Below, one piece after another: positions 25,215-37,789 of a stretch of 64,000 nt of DNA. The translations under genes and the position numbers were made by a program. The notes below the pieces were generated by a model, which was not told the DNA's origin, did not search any database, and saw only the letters and a program-made list of their open reading frames with translations. The stretch covers positions 46,647,090 through 46,711,089 of the forward strand of contig NC_091292.1 of assembly GCF_038502225.1 (NCBI RefSeq), given 5' to 3'. This DNA comes from Cherax quadricarinatus (Eukaryota; Arthropoda; Malacostraca; Decapoda; Parastacidae). The number at the start of each line of letters is the position of its first letter. The stretch's first letter is position 1.

Positions 25215-26110
25215 CTGTGGGGAGATACATACCTGAAACCACAATCCCTTACAGCTGCACACAAAGACACAATCTCTCACAGCTACATTCAGATTTCTGG
25301 GGGTAGATATTGTATAGCACAAGATCAAAAGAGAAAGGAAAAATGGCAGACGTAATATATACAGTATCATATATAACAAAGACCTGGTGAAGAACCACAG
25401 TGGCAGACTACGACTTTAATTTAAATTTAATTACGATTATCATGTAATTAACGCACAAAGGCGAAGTTGCGTTTAATACATTACTCATGGTTAAACTCTC
25501 GTCAGTATACTTCTATTATATATTAACATGCTACGTCAGTTGTGAATGGTTATATAACGCGTTTAGCTGTTACTGTACCATACACTGACAGGTACACGAG
25601 ATTACGTGATAACGGAGGTGGTGGGGTTAAAGGATATTAAAAGTAGAAATTTGGATCATAGAAATATTATCGTAATAGTAAAAAAGATTCCCAAATAAGG
25701 AATATTAATAGATACTGAGAAGACTGGTAGACACTTCTAAGTACCCCTGGGAACATTCTAGTACCCCAGACTAGGACATTTAAACGGACAAAAGATCACA
25801 TTCATTTCCTTTCTTTTATTAATTAAAAAGGTTACAAAGAATAATAGCAATCCCTTTGTAGAGTATTCAATGAGAAACGTAATTTCTCATGTCACATGAA
25901 CTGTTCTCAGCAGATACAAAAAGCTTTGGGTTGACTATTATATCCTATAACTTCCTACCCTATATTGGGGGATGGGGATGGTGGTTGTGCGGCAACAAGC
26001 CGTTGGTTCACATTCCGAGAGAGGCTGAGGCAGGTAACAAACCCCCACTATGCTACTCTGAGAAATCTTCCCCCTCACTTCTTCAGATACTGCCTTGCAA
26101 CTTTGCACAG
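25215..26110. other. A2M intron sequence
   Basis: AT-rich intron sequence. No gene seen. A minus-strand open frame reaching to 25379 is only the read-through of the exon into its intron. Confidence 0.6.
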
Positions 26111-26150
26111 CTCCTGATGACGCACTGAGAAGTGTGAAGGTGCTTGAGCT
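26111..26150 (+). ncRNA. Degenerate hammerhead-like motif (Penelope-type)
   Basis: Contains the canonical core CTGATGA followed by a CGCAC / GTGTG pairing with a short loop and then GAAGG, where an active ribozyme needs GAAA. The layout is that of the minimal hammerhead carried by Penelope-like element repeats. The last core purines are altered, so cleavage is unlikely. Confidence 0.35.
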
Positions 26151-26329
26151 AAAGATTTCCACCTCCTGTGCTTGTTTTCCATAGTTAAGATCACAATAAC
26201 AACACTGTGACTAGTCAAGGAATCGAACCCATTTTATGTGTGGGTGGGGTTGGGTGGTGAGGGATGCCCTTCCTGGCTACCCATACTTTCCAACCTGACT
26301 TCATACAAATAAAAGCTGGGTGGCCCCCC

Positions 26330-27062
26330 GCCCCCCCTAAAAAAATAAATCACCATCATTCCATCCATCACTGTTTTGTCAGAATAGTGCTTACATTACA
26401 GTTATAAAACTGCAACATTAACACACCTTCAGAGTGCAGGCACTGTACTTCCCATCTCCAGGACTCAAGGCCGGCCTGCTGGTTTCCCTGAATCCTTTCA
26501 TAAATATTTCTTTGTTCTCACTCCAACAGTACATCAAGTCCTAAAACCCATTTGCCTCCATTCGCTCCAATCTAATATGCTCATGCATGCTTGCTGGAAG
26601 TCCAAGCCCCCCTCACACAAAACCTCTTTTACCCCTTCCTTCCAACCTTTCATAGGCTGACCCACACATTGCCTTCCCTCCAATACAGATTTATACATTT
26701 TCGAAGACATTCTATTTTGATCCATCCTCTCCACATGTCTGAACCACCTCAACAACCCATCCTCAGCCCTCTGCATAACGGTTTGGGTAATCCCGCACCT
26801 CCTGCTAATTTCCAAACTACGAATTCTCTGCATTATATTCAAACCACACAAAATTGACATCTCCACTGCCTCCAGCCTTCTCCTTGTTGCAACATTCACC
26901 ACCCATGCTTCACACCCATATAAGAGTGTTGGTATAACTATACTCTCATACATTCCCCTCTTTGTTTCCATGGACAGAGTTCTTTGTCTCCACAGACTCC
27001 CAAGTGCACCAGTAACCTATTTTCCCCTCATCAATTTTGTGATTCACCTCATCTTAAAACCT
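26330..27062 (-). mobile_element. RTE-like LINE, 3' part
   Basis: The minus-strand frame (26534-26971) encodes the region after the RT: YESIVIPTLLYGCEAWVVNV, AVEMSILCGLNIMQRIRSLE, EDGLLRWFRHVERMDQNRM. This 'LLYGCEAW ... LRWFGHVERMD' arrangement is typical of RTE-like LINEs. The 3' UTR lies at 26330-26530. A similar 3'-UTR block recurs at 57100-57270. The strand and start codon are read from homology; the element is truncated. Confidence 0.75.
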
Positions 27063-27835
27063 CTCAAATAGGAGCCGAAATTGTTGGATGTGCATTCCTG
27101 CATAACTTGAGCATTAAACAGATGTACAGGACATCTCCAGGAACCTCAGATAAGCTATCTAAATTATGTTTGTAATTCTGGCCAGTATTATCATTATAAA
27201 TTTAGTTAGAGGGGGGTTCTGTACATGACACACAGTAATCTCCAGACTAATTGGTGAGTGTTATGATTATAAATTTTCCTTCTTTTATATAAATGTGTAT
27301 ATGTAATCATTTATTAATTTTAATATACAGTCCACAAATTTATATTAAATTTTACCAGAATTCCTGGTGATGTACATTTCATTTGCAATTGAAATAGGTC
27401 TAGAGCAATTTGTGGAGAGTTAGATGGTAGGTATCGAAGGGGGACATTTTTTGCGACCTAGGTGTCCTAAAAATTCCTACTTGTCTCTGTAACTTTGATA
27501 AATAACAATTATCTTTGTTACCATATACTTGTATGTATCTAATGAGATTCATCCAGGTAAATGTAATTTTCCACATGTACATTTATAAGTATCAATGGAA
27601 GTGATAAGAGGAAATGAATTAGAACTAGTAAATAGTATAATAATTAGAAAAAACAGAGCCAAATGCAAATAAATTGATGTTGTAGTAGAAAACATACTCG
27701 TAGACTCAGTACAAGTAATTAAAAGAGATTAATTTTAAGTAAGAGTAATGAAAGATGAAGTAGAAGTGAAAGAAAACAGAAGAGGAAGAAGAAGAATTAC
27801 AAGATATATCAATAGTAGAAACAACAATAAGTTTA
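27063..27835. other. Intron sequence flanking the 30-bp array
   Basis: AT-rich; increasingly purine-rich with AGTAG/GAAGAAG motifs from about 27690, grading into a degenerate first unit of the array. No gene seen. Confidence 0.6.
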
Positions 27836-30800
27836 CCAGAAGCAGCAGTACTAGTAATAGTATTACCAGAAGCAGCAGTACTAGTAATAGTATTACCAGA
27901 AGCAGCAGTACTAGTAATAGTATTACCAGAAGCAGCAGTACTAGTAATAGTATTACCAGAAGCAGCAGTACTAGTAATAGTATTACCAGAAGCAGCAGCA
28001 CTAGTAATAGTATTACCAGAAGCAGCAGTACTAGTAATAGTATTACCAGAAGCAGCAGTACTAGTAATAGTATTACCAGAAGCAGCAGTACTAGTAATAG
28101 TATTACCAGAAGCAGCAGTACTAGTAATAGTATTACCAGAAGCAGCAGTACTAGTAATAGTATTACCAGAAGCAGCAGCACTAGTAATAGTATTACCAGA
28201 AGCAGCAGTACTAGTAATAGTATTACCAGAAGCAGCAGTACTAGTAATAGTATTACCAGAAGCAGCAGTACTAGTAATAGTATTACCAGAAGCAGCAGTA
28301 CTAGTAATAGTATTACCAGAAGCAGCAGCACTAGTAATAGTATTACCAGAAGCAGCAGCACTAGTAACAGTATTACCAGAAGCAGCAGTACTAGTAATAG
28401 TATTACCAGAAGCAGCAGTACTAGTAATAGTATTACCAGAAGCAGCAGTACTAGTAATATTATTACCAGAAGCAGCAGTACTAGTAATAGTATTACCAGA
28501 AGCAGCAGTACTAGTAATAGTATTACCAGAAGCAGCAGTACTAGTAATAGTATTAACCTAAGCAGCAGCACTAGTAATAGTATTACCAGAAGCAGCAGTA
28601 CTAGTAATAGTATTACCAGAAGCAGCAGTGCTAGTAATAGTATTACCAGAAGCAGCAGCACTAGTAATATAATTACCAGAAGTAGCAGTACTAGTAATAG
28701 TATTACCAGAAGCAGCAGTACTAGTAATACTATTACCAGAAGCAGCAGTACTAGTAATAGTATTACCAGAAGCAGCAGTACTAGTAATATTATTACCAGA
28801 AGCAGCAGTACTAGTAATATTATTACCAGAAGCAGCAGCACTAGTAATAGTATTACCAGAAGCAGCAGTACTAGTAATAGTATTACCAGAAGCAGCAGTA
28901 ATAGAAATAGTATTACCAGAAGCAGCAGTACTAGTAATAGTATTACCAGAAGCAGCAGTACTAGTAATATTATTACCACAAGCAACAGCACTAGTAATAG
29001 TATTACCAGAAGCAGCAGTACTAGTAATAGTATTACCAGAAACAGCAGTACTAGTAATATTATTACCAGAAGCAACAGCACTAGTAATAGTATTACCAGA
29101 AACAGCACTACTAGTAATAGTATTACCAGAAGCAGCAGTACTAGTAATAGTATTAACAGAAGCAGCAGCACTAGTAATAGTATTACCAGAAGCAGCAGTA
29201 CTAGTAATAGTATTACCAGAAGCAGAAGCACTAGTAATAGTATTAACAGAAGCAACAGCACTAGTAATAGTATTACCAGAAGCAGCAGCACTAGTAATAG
29301 TATTACCAGAAGCAGCAGTACTAGTAATAGTATTACCAGAAGCAGCAGCACTAGTAATATTATTACCAGAAGCAGCAGCACTAGTAATAGTATTACCAGA
29401 AGCAGCAGCACTAGTAATAGTATTACCAGAAGCAGCAGTACTAGTAATAGTATTACCAGAAGCAGCAGCACTAGTAACATTATTACCAGAAGCAGCAGTA
29501 CTAGTAATAGTATTACCAGAAGCAGCAGTACTAGTAATAGTATTACCAGAAGCAGCAGTACTAGTAATAGTATTACCAGAAGCAGCAGCACTAGTAACAG
29601 TATTACCAGAAGCAGCAGTACTAGTAATAGTATCACCAGAAGCAGCAGTACTAGTAATAGCATTACCAGAAGCAGCAGCACTAGTAATATTATTACCAGA
29701 AGCAGCAGTACTAGTAATAGTATTACCAGAAGCAGCAGCACTAGTAACAGTATTACCAGAAGCAGCAGTACTAGTAATAGTATTACCAGAAGCAGCAGCA
29801 CTAGTAATATTATTACCAGATGCAGCAGTACTAGTAATAGTATTACCAGAAGCAGCAGCACTAGTAATATTATTACCAGAAGCAGCAGTACTAGAAATAG
29901 TATTACCAGAAGCAGCAGCACTAGTAATAGTATTACCAGAAGCAGCAGTACTAGTAATAGTATTACCAGAAGCAGCAGTACTAGTAATAGTATTACCAGA
30001 AGCAGCAGCACTAGTAACAGTATTACCAGAAGCAGCAGTACTAGTAATAGTATCACCAGAAGCAGCAGTACTAGTAATAGTATTACCAGAAGCAGCAGCA
30101 CTAGTAACAGTATTACCAGAAGCAGCAGTACTAGTAATAGTATTACCAGAAGCAGCAGTACTAGTAATAGTATTACCAGAAGCAGCAGCACTAGTAATAT
30201 TATTACCAGAAGCAGCAGTACTAGTAATAGTATTACCAGAAGCAGCAGCACTAGTAATAGTATTACCAGAAGCAGCAGTACTAGTAATAGTATTACCAGA
30301 AGCAGCAGCACTAGTAATATTATTACCAGAAGCAGCAGTACTAGTAATTGTATTACCAAAAGCAACAGCACTAGTAATAGTATTACCAGAAGCAGCAGTA
30401 CTAGTAATAGTATTACCAGAAGCAGCAGCACTAGAAATAGTATTACCAGAAGCAGCAGCACTAGAAATAGTATTACCAGAAGCAGCAGTACTAGTAATAG
30501 TATTACCAGAAGCAGCAGCACTAGTAATAGTATTACCAGAAGCAGCAGCACTAGTAATAGTATTACCAGAAGCAGCAGCACTAGTAATAGTATTACCAGA
30601 AGCAGCAGCATTAGTAATAGTATTACCAGAAGCAGCAGCACTAGTAATAGTATTACCAGAAGCAGCAGCACTAGTAATAATATTACTAGAAGCAGCAGTA
30701 CTAGTAATAGTATTACCAGATGCAGCAGCACTAGTAATAGTATTACCAGAAGCAGCAGTACTAGTAATAGTATTACCAGAAGCAGCAGTACTAGTAATAG

Positions 30801-33800
30801 TATTACCAGAAGCAGCAGCACTAGTAATATATTACCAGAAGCAGCATTACTAGTAATAGTATTACCAGAAGCAGCAGTACTAGTAATAGTATTACCAGAA
30901 GCAACAGCACTAGTAATAGTATTACCAGAAGCAGCAGTACTAGTAATAGTATTACCAGAAGCAGCAGCACTAGTAACAGTATTACCAGAAGCAGCAGTAC
31001 TAGTAATAGTATTACCAGAAGCAGCAGCACTAGTAATAGTATTACCAGAAGCAGCAGTACTAGAAATAGTATTACCAGAAGCAGCAGCACTAGTAATAGT
31101 ATTACTAGAAGAAGCTGCACTAGTAATAGTATTACCAGAAGCAGCAGTACTAGTAATAGTATTACCAGAAGCAGCAGCACTAGTAATAGTATTACCAGAA
31201 GCAGCAGTACTAGCAATAGTATTACCAGAAGCAGCAGCACTAGTAATATTATTCCCAGAAGCATCAGCACTAGTAATAGTATTACCAGAAGCAACAGCAC
31301 TAGTAATAGTATTACTAGAAGCAGCAGCATTAGTAATAGTATTACCAGAAGCAGCAGCACTAGTAATAGCATTACCAGAAGCAGCAGTACTAGTAATAGT
31401 ATTACCAGAAGCAGCAGCACTAGTAATAGTATCACATGAAGCAGCAGCACTAGTAATAGTATTTCCAGAAGCAGCAGCACTAGTAATAGTATTACCAGAA
31501 GCAGCAGTACTAGTAATAGTATTACCAGAAGCAGCAGTACTAGTAATATTATTACCAGAAGCAACAGCACTAGTAATAGTATTACCAGAAGCAGCACTAC
31601 TAGTAATAGTATTACCAGAAGCAGCAGTACTAGTAATAGTATTAACAGAAGCAGCAGCACTAGTAATAGTATTACCAGAAGCAGCAGTACTAGTAATAGT
31701 ATTACCAGAAGCAGCAGCACTAGTAATAGTATTAACAGAAGCAACAGCACTAGTAATAGTATTACCAGAAGCAGCAGCACTAGTAATAGTATTACCAGAA
31801 GCAGCAGTACTAGTAATAGTATTACCAGAAGCAGCAGCACTAGTAATATTATTACCAGAAGCAGCAGCACTAGTAATAGTATTACCAGAAGCAGCAGCAC
31901 TAGTAATAGTATTACCAGAAGCAGCAGTACTAGTAATAGTATTACCAGAAGCAGCAGTACTAGTAATAGTATTACCAGAAGCAGCAGCACTAGTAACATT
32001 ATTACCAGAAGCAGCAGTACTAGTAATAGTATTACCAGAAGCAGCAGTACTAGTAATAGTATTACCAGAAGCAGCAGTACTAGTAATAGTATTACCAGAA
32101 GCAGCAGCACTAGTAACAGTATTACCAGAAGCAGCAGTACTAGTAATAGTATCACCAGAAGCAGCAGTACTAGTAATAGCATTACCAGAAGCAGCAGCAC
32201 TAGTAATATTATTACCAGAAGCAGCAGTACTAGTAATAGTATTACCAGAAGCAGCAGCACTAGTAACAGTATTACCAGAAGCAGCAGTACTAGTAATAGT
32301 ATTACCAGAAGCAGCAGCACTAGTAATATTATTACCAGAAGCAGCAGTACTAGTAATAGTATTACCAGAAGCAGCAGCACTAGTAATATTATTACCAGAA
32401 GCAGCAGTACTAGTAATAGTATTACCAGAAGCAGCAGCACTAGTAATAGTATTACCAGAAGCAGCAGTACTAGTAATAGTATTACCAGAAGCAGCAGTAC
32501 TAGTAATAGTATTACCAGAAGCAGCAGCACTAGTAACAGTATTACCAGAAGCAGCAGTACTAGTAATAGTATCACCAGAAGCAGCAGTACTAGTAATAGT
32601 ATTACCAGAAGCAGCAGCACTAGTAACAGTATTACCAGAAGCAGCAGTACTAGTAATAGTATTACCAGAAGCAGCAGTACTAGTAATAGTATTACCAGAA
32701 GCAGCAGCACTAGTAATATTATTACCAGAAGCAGCAGTACTAGTAATAGTATTACCAGAAGCAGCAGCACTAGTAATAGTATTACCAGAAGCAGCAGTAC
32801 TAGTAATAGTATTACCAGAAGCAGCAGCACTAGTAATATTTTTACCAGAAGCAACAGTACTAGTAATAGCATTACCAGAAGCAGCAGCACTAGTAATAAT
32901 ATTACCAGAAGCAACAGCACTAGTAATATTATTACCAGAAGCAGCAGTACTAGTAATAGTATTACCAGAAGCAGCAGTACTAGTAATAGTATTACCAGAA
33001 GCAGCGGTACTAGTAATAGTATTACCAGAAAGAGCAGTACTAGTAATAGTATTACCAGAAGCAGCAGTACTAGTAATAGTATTACCAGAAGCACCAGCAC
33101 TAGTAATAGTATTACCAGAAGCAGCAGTATTAGTAATAGTATTACCAGAAGCAGCAGCACTAGTAATATTATTACCAGAAGCAGCAACACTAGTAATAGT
33201 ACTACCAGAAGCAACAGCACTAGTAATAGTATTACTAGAAGCAGCAATACTAGTAATAGTATTACCAGAAGCAGCAGTACTAGTAATAGCATTACAAGAA
33301 GCAGCAGTACTAGTAATTGTATTACCAGAAGCAACAGCACTAGTAATAGTATTACCAGAAGCAGCAGTACTAGTAATAGTATTACTAGAAGCAGCAATAC
33401 TAGTAATAGTATTACCAGAAGCAGCAGTACTAGTAATAGCATTACCAGAAGCAGCAGTACTAGTAATTGTATTACCAGAAGCAACAGCACTAGTAATAGT
33501 ATTACCAGAAGCAGCAGTACTAGTAATAGTATTACCAGAAGCAGCAGCACTAGAAATAGTATTACCAGAAGCAGCAGCACTAGAAATAGTATTACCAGAA
33601 GCAGCAGTACTAGTAATAGTATTACCAGAAGCAGCAGCACTAGTAATAGTATTACCAGAAGCAGCAGCACTAGTAATAGTATTACCAGAAGCAGCAGCAT
33701 TAGTAATAGTATTACCAGAAGCAGCAGCACTAGTAATAGTATTACCAGAAGCAGCAGCACTAGTAATAATATTACTAGAAGCAGCAGTACTAGTAATAGT

Positions 33801-35253
33801 ATTACCAGATGCAGCAGCACTAGTAATAGTATTACCAGAAGCAGCAGTACTAGTAATAGTATTACCAGAAGCAGCAGTACTAGTAATAGTATTACCAGAA
33901 GCAGCAGCACTAGTAATATATTACCAGAAGCAGCATTACTAGTAATAGTATTACCAGAAGCAGCAGTACTAGTAATAGTATTACCAGAAGCAACGGCACT
34001 AGTAATAGTATTACCAGAAGCAGCAGTACTAGTAATAGTATTACCAGAAGCAGCAGCACTAGTAACAGTATTACCAGAAGCAGCAGTACTAGTAATAGTA
34101 TTACCAGAAGCAGCAGCACTAGTAATAGTATTACCAGAAGCAGCAGTACTAGTAATAGTATTACCAGAAGCAGCAGCACTAGTAATAGTATTACCAGAAG
34201 CAGCTGCACTAGTAATAGTATTACCAGAAGCAGCAGTACTAGTAATAGTATTACCAGAAGCAGCAGCACTAGTAATAGTATTACCAGAAGCAGCAGTACT
34301 AGCAATAGTATTACCAGAAGCAGCAGCACTAGTAATATTATTACCAGAAGCATCAGCACTAGTAATAGTATTACCAGAAGCAACAGCACTAGTAATAGTA
34401 TTACTAGAAGCAGCAGTATTAGTAATAGTATTACCAGAAGCAGCAGCACTAGTAATAGCATTACCAGAAGCAGCAGTACTAGTAATAGTATTACCAGAAG
34501 CAGCAGCACTAGTAATAGTATTACATGAAGCAGCAGCACTAGTAATAGTATTTCCAGAAGCAGCAGCACTAGTAATAGTATTACCAGAAGCAGCAGTACT
34601 AGTAATAGTATTACCTGAAGCAGCAGTACTAGTAATAGTATTACCAGAAGCAGCAGTACTAGTAATAGTATTACCTGAAGCAGCAGCACTAGTAATAGTA
34701 TTACCAGAAGCAGCAGTACTAGTAATAGTATTACCTGAAGCAGCAGCACTAGTAATAGTATTACCAGAAGCAGCAGTACTAGTAATAGTATTACCAGAAG
34801 CAACAGCATTAGTAATAGTATTACCAGAAGCAGCAGTACTAGTAATAGTATTAACAGAAGCAGCAGTACTAGTAATAGTATTACCAGAAGCAACAGTACT
34901 AGTAATAGTATTACCAGAAGCAGCAGCACTAGTAATAGTATTACCAGAAGCAGCAGCACTAGTAATAGTATTACCAGAAGCAACAACACTAGTAATAGTA
35001 TTACCAGAAGCAGCAGTACTAGTAATAGTATTACCAGAAGCAGCAGTACTAGTAATTATATTACCAGAAGCAGCAGTACTAGTAATAGTATTACCAGAAG
35101 CAGCAGTACTAGTAATAGTATTACCAGAAGCAGCAGCACTAGTAATAGTATTACCAGAAGCAGCAGCACTAGTAATAGTATTACCAGAAGCAGCAGCACT
35201 AGTAATAGTATTACCAGAAGCAACAGCACTTGTAATAGTATTACCAGAAGCAA
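27836..35253. repeat. 7.4-kb minisatellite of a 30-bp unit with higher-order structure
   Basis: About 247 tandem copies of a 30-bp unit built of AGCAGCAG, T/C-A, CTAGTAATAG and TATTACCAGA. Most units differ only at one T/C position (GCAGTACTAG versus GCAGCACTAG) and a few sites. Two identical 1-bp deletions (TAATATATTACC, near 30828 and 33918) shift the phase. The unit length is divisible by 3 and two plus-strand frames lack stops, so very long artefactual open frames appear on both strands. It lies in the A2M intron between 35774 and 25214. Confidence 0.98.
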
Positions 35254-35773
35254 TATTATTAATTTTACAAAGACAACAAGTATAGAACGTTATAAGTAGT
35301 AAAGGAAAGTTACTGATAGTTGAAGTTTTTATTGAAGAACAGGTAAGGCTAGGTAAGGTTTGTCAGGAAACAGGACAAGTGTTTCCTGGGCGGGTGTTAG
35401 TCAGATGATGACCCGCTGTTGGAGCTTATGGCCATCTGACCGAGGCCTTCCGATGGCTTACCGGTCCACCCCTTCAAAAATTATAGTTAGTTATAACTAT
35501 TTAGTTACTTCTAGTTGAAGAACATTAGAAGGAATAATAGAACATTAGAAGTTTTTATTGAAGAACATTACAAGTAGCAGTACAAAAAAATATTAGAAAA
35601 AACGTAGTAGTAGGTGAAGATTAAGCAGTAGTTGGTAAAATAGAAAAATCTATTAAAACTTGGAAGCAGGAAAAGTGAAAGTAGAATTAGTAGAAGTAGA
35701 TATAGTTAATGAAAACGTTCATAAAGTTGGTAGGAAAAATAAAGTTGTAGTAACTTGGGTGTCAGGTACTTAC
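35254..35773. other. Intron sequence after the array
   Basis: Contains a 20-bp direct repeat (GAAGTTTTTATTGAAGAACA near 35319 and 35548) and purine-rich AGTAG-like sequence resembling the other flank of the array. No gene seen. Confidence 0.6.
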
Positions 35774-35870
35774 AGTAACATTGTGAGTGACTCTGACTTC
35801 ACATTTCTTCCTCTGATTGTTGATGACTGTTAGCGAGAGGTTGCCCTTCACAGGTTGACCAAACGTATAA
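35774..35870 (-). CDS. A2M: Alpha-2-macroglobulin exon
   Basis: A 97-bp exon, about residues 234-266. The acceptor is ATTAACAG above 35870 and the donor is ACT/GTAAGT below 35774. The first base completes a split codon from the exon at 38961-39118 (AA + T = Asn). The peptide reads NYTFGQPVKGNLSLTVINN and then QRKKCEVRVTHNVT. 'YTFGQPVKGNLSLTV' is the conserved 'YTYGKPVPGHVTV' strand pair of the A2M/complement family. It has three NxT/S sequons. It is the shortest visible exon and is easily missed. Confidence 0.88.
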
Positions 35871-35943
35871 CTGTTAATGGTAGTTAAGAGGAAATTAGTG
35901 GTGGCTCGGTATATACAACTTCTTGCTTGTGTGTTCACACTTC

Positions 35944-36107
35944 TGGTTTAGAAAGACACGTAAGCAAACACTATAACATATTTATTAGAAAACGTTTCGG
36001 TCCTGGAACCTTGATCACTTCTAACGTTAGAAGTGATCAAGGTTCCAGGACCGAAACGTTTTCTAATAAATATGTTATAGTGTTTGCTTACGTGTCTTTC
36101 TAAACCA
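35944..36107. repeat. Perfect 164-bp palindrome
   Basis: Two 82-bp arms with no spacer, centred between 36025 and 36026 (CTAAC/GTTAG). Each decamer of the left arm matches the reverse complement of the right arm. Each arm contains ACCGAAACGTTTTC and TAATAAATATGTTATAG, sequences of the Penelope-repeat/hammerhead type. It lies in an A2M intron 74 bp upstream (transcript sense) of the exon at 35774-35870. Confidence 0.97.
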
Positions 36108-37039
36108 ACTTGTCGGTATTTATTACCAAGGTTTATACCATCTTGTTCACACTTCTACACTCGTACTTATGAACGTTTAGGTGAGAACAAACACCAGCAT
36201 CAACATGGGCAACTTATCAATATCAACACTGCAAATATAACACTAATACAAAACAAGCGCTAGAAACGTGCATACAGACGCTGATCCCTAACACTGAGCC
36301 TCACAAATATTAGTGAAAATGATTCAGTACGTAAAAAAGTACATGAGACACAAAGCACCACCTTTGAGGGTTCCTAAATGTTAAACAACTTAATGTATGA
36401 TTCCTACTCTTGCTGGGAAATAGTCCTCCTCTCTGCTAAGTACCTGACCTGAGCCTATTTTCCGCATTAAAACTTTTTTTTCCCAACCACCTGTTGTGTA
36501 TATATATATTTGCAACATCTGCCATATTGTTTTTGTATCTACTGTATCGCTTGTCTTTTAGAAATTCATAAACGCAACAAACGGCTCCTAATTTCCATCT
36601 AAGTTTTGTTCACTTACAGGATTTATTGTAAGAACTCTATCTGAACATTTCCTTAACATTTTAACTAGTGAGGTGGATGAAATTTTAAAATTTAAAAACA
36701 TATATTTCCTTTCATTTTAAAGAGTTTATTTTCCTGAGAAAGATAAAACCAAAATGTTGAAAATGTTGAATTAGTCGGAAAATAATCAGCGGAATCATTG
36801 TTTCCAGTAAACAGTATTTTACTCTACATTTCTAGGAAATTATATATTTTGATTTTTTGTATATTTCATGTCAATGTTAACTACATATAACAATTTAATA
36901 ATTATAATGACATTTAAATTTATTTTAGTACTAGATAAAGGCACAGCCGCTTATCACACTACCCACAGTTTTAATATTCTCTATAAATTCTTTTCATATT
37001 TCTAATGATTGGTTTTGTGAGTCAGCATCCTGCTGATGA
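36108..37039. other. A2M intron sequence
   Basis: AT-rich intron DNA. Nothing recognisable. Confidence 0.6.
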
Positions 37040-37445
37040 CACATAGTGTTGCCAAGGTTGTTGGTGGTGACGCATGAAGTGTTGGCAGGGTGGTGACACA
37101 TACATTGTTAGCAGGGTAGTTGGTGGTGACACATGTAGTGTTGGCAAGGTAGCTGGTTTTGACACTTGATGTATTGGCAGGGTAGTTGGAAGTGTCACAT
37201 GTGGTGTTGGTAGGGTAGCTGGAAGTATTACCTGTAGTGTTGGCAGGGTAGTTGGAAGTGTCACATGTGGTGTTGGTAGGGTAGCTGGAAGTATTACCTG
37301 TAGTGTTGGCAGGGTAGCTGGAAGTGTCATATGTGGTGTTGGCAGGGTAGCTGGAGGTGTAACATGTGGTGTTGACAGGGTAGCTGGAAGTGTTACATGT
37401 AGTGTTGGCAGGGTAGTTGGTCTTATATGTGGTATTGGCAGGATA
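37040..37445. repeat. 33-bp diverged minisatellite
   Basis: About 12 diverged units of 33 bp with core GTGTTGGCAGGGTAG, TGGAAGTGTCACATGTG. The unit being a multiple of three gives an 11-residue repeat (TLPTPHVTLPA type) on the minus strand. No evidence that it is a real gene. Confidence 0.9.
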
Positions 37446-37789
37446 GTGTCAGGGCTTCTGGTGGTGTCAAGACTACTGGAGAGTGCAACGTGCTGCATGT
37501 TTACATTATACATTAGCATTATGCTCGTCACTGTCTCCTGAGTCAAAACATTCCAGGCAGCCACAATGAGTATATCTGACTGACGCAACTTTTACTCTTC
37601 CTTTCCTGTGCTGACCCAGTAAGTAGTGATGTTTCTATTTTTCTCCGTCATGATGGGGGTCCCAAGAAAATTGTGTGAGACATGAAATCGTGATAATCAG
37701 CAAATTTTTAGCCAGGAAACAATCAGTCACATGGACAATGTGCCGTCATACACATCCTGGTCCCAAATACACACAGTCTAAGGGGCTAT

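Noticed and set aside
24918..25379. 153-codon gene on the minus strand
   Set aside because: It is the A2M exon 24999-25214 plus read-through into both introns; only the exon part matches the family.
27748..33942. 2,064-codon plus-strand open frame (SSSTSNSITR repeats, then LPEAAVLVIV)
   Set aside because: It is produced by a 30-bp repeat without stops in two frames. There is no non-repeat domain, a 1-bp deletion simply switches frame, and the minus strand is equally open. It lies in an A2M intron.
27735..34989. Long minus-strand open frames of LLLLVILLLV repeats
   Set aside because: Same array read on the other strand. The hydrophobic repeat is a translation of the repeat and not a membrane protein.
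37022..37588. 188-codon protein with Thr/Pro/His repeats
   Set aside because: Explained by the 33-bp minisatellite; no signal peptide or domain, and no splice context.
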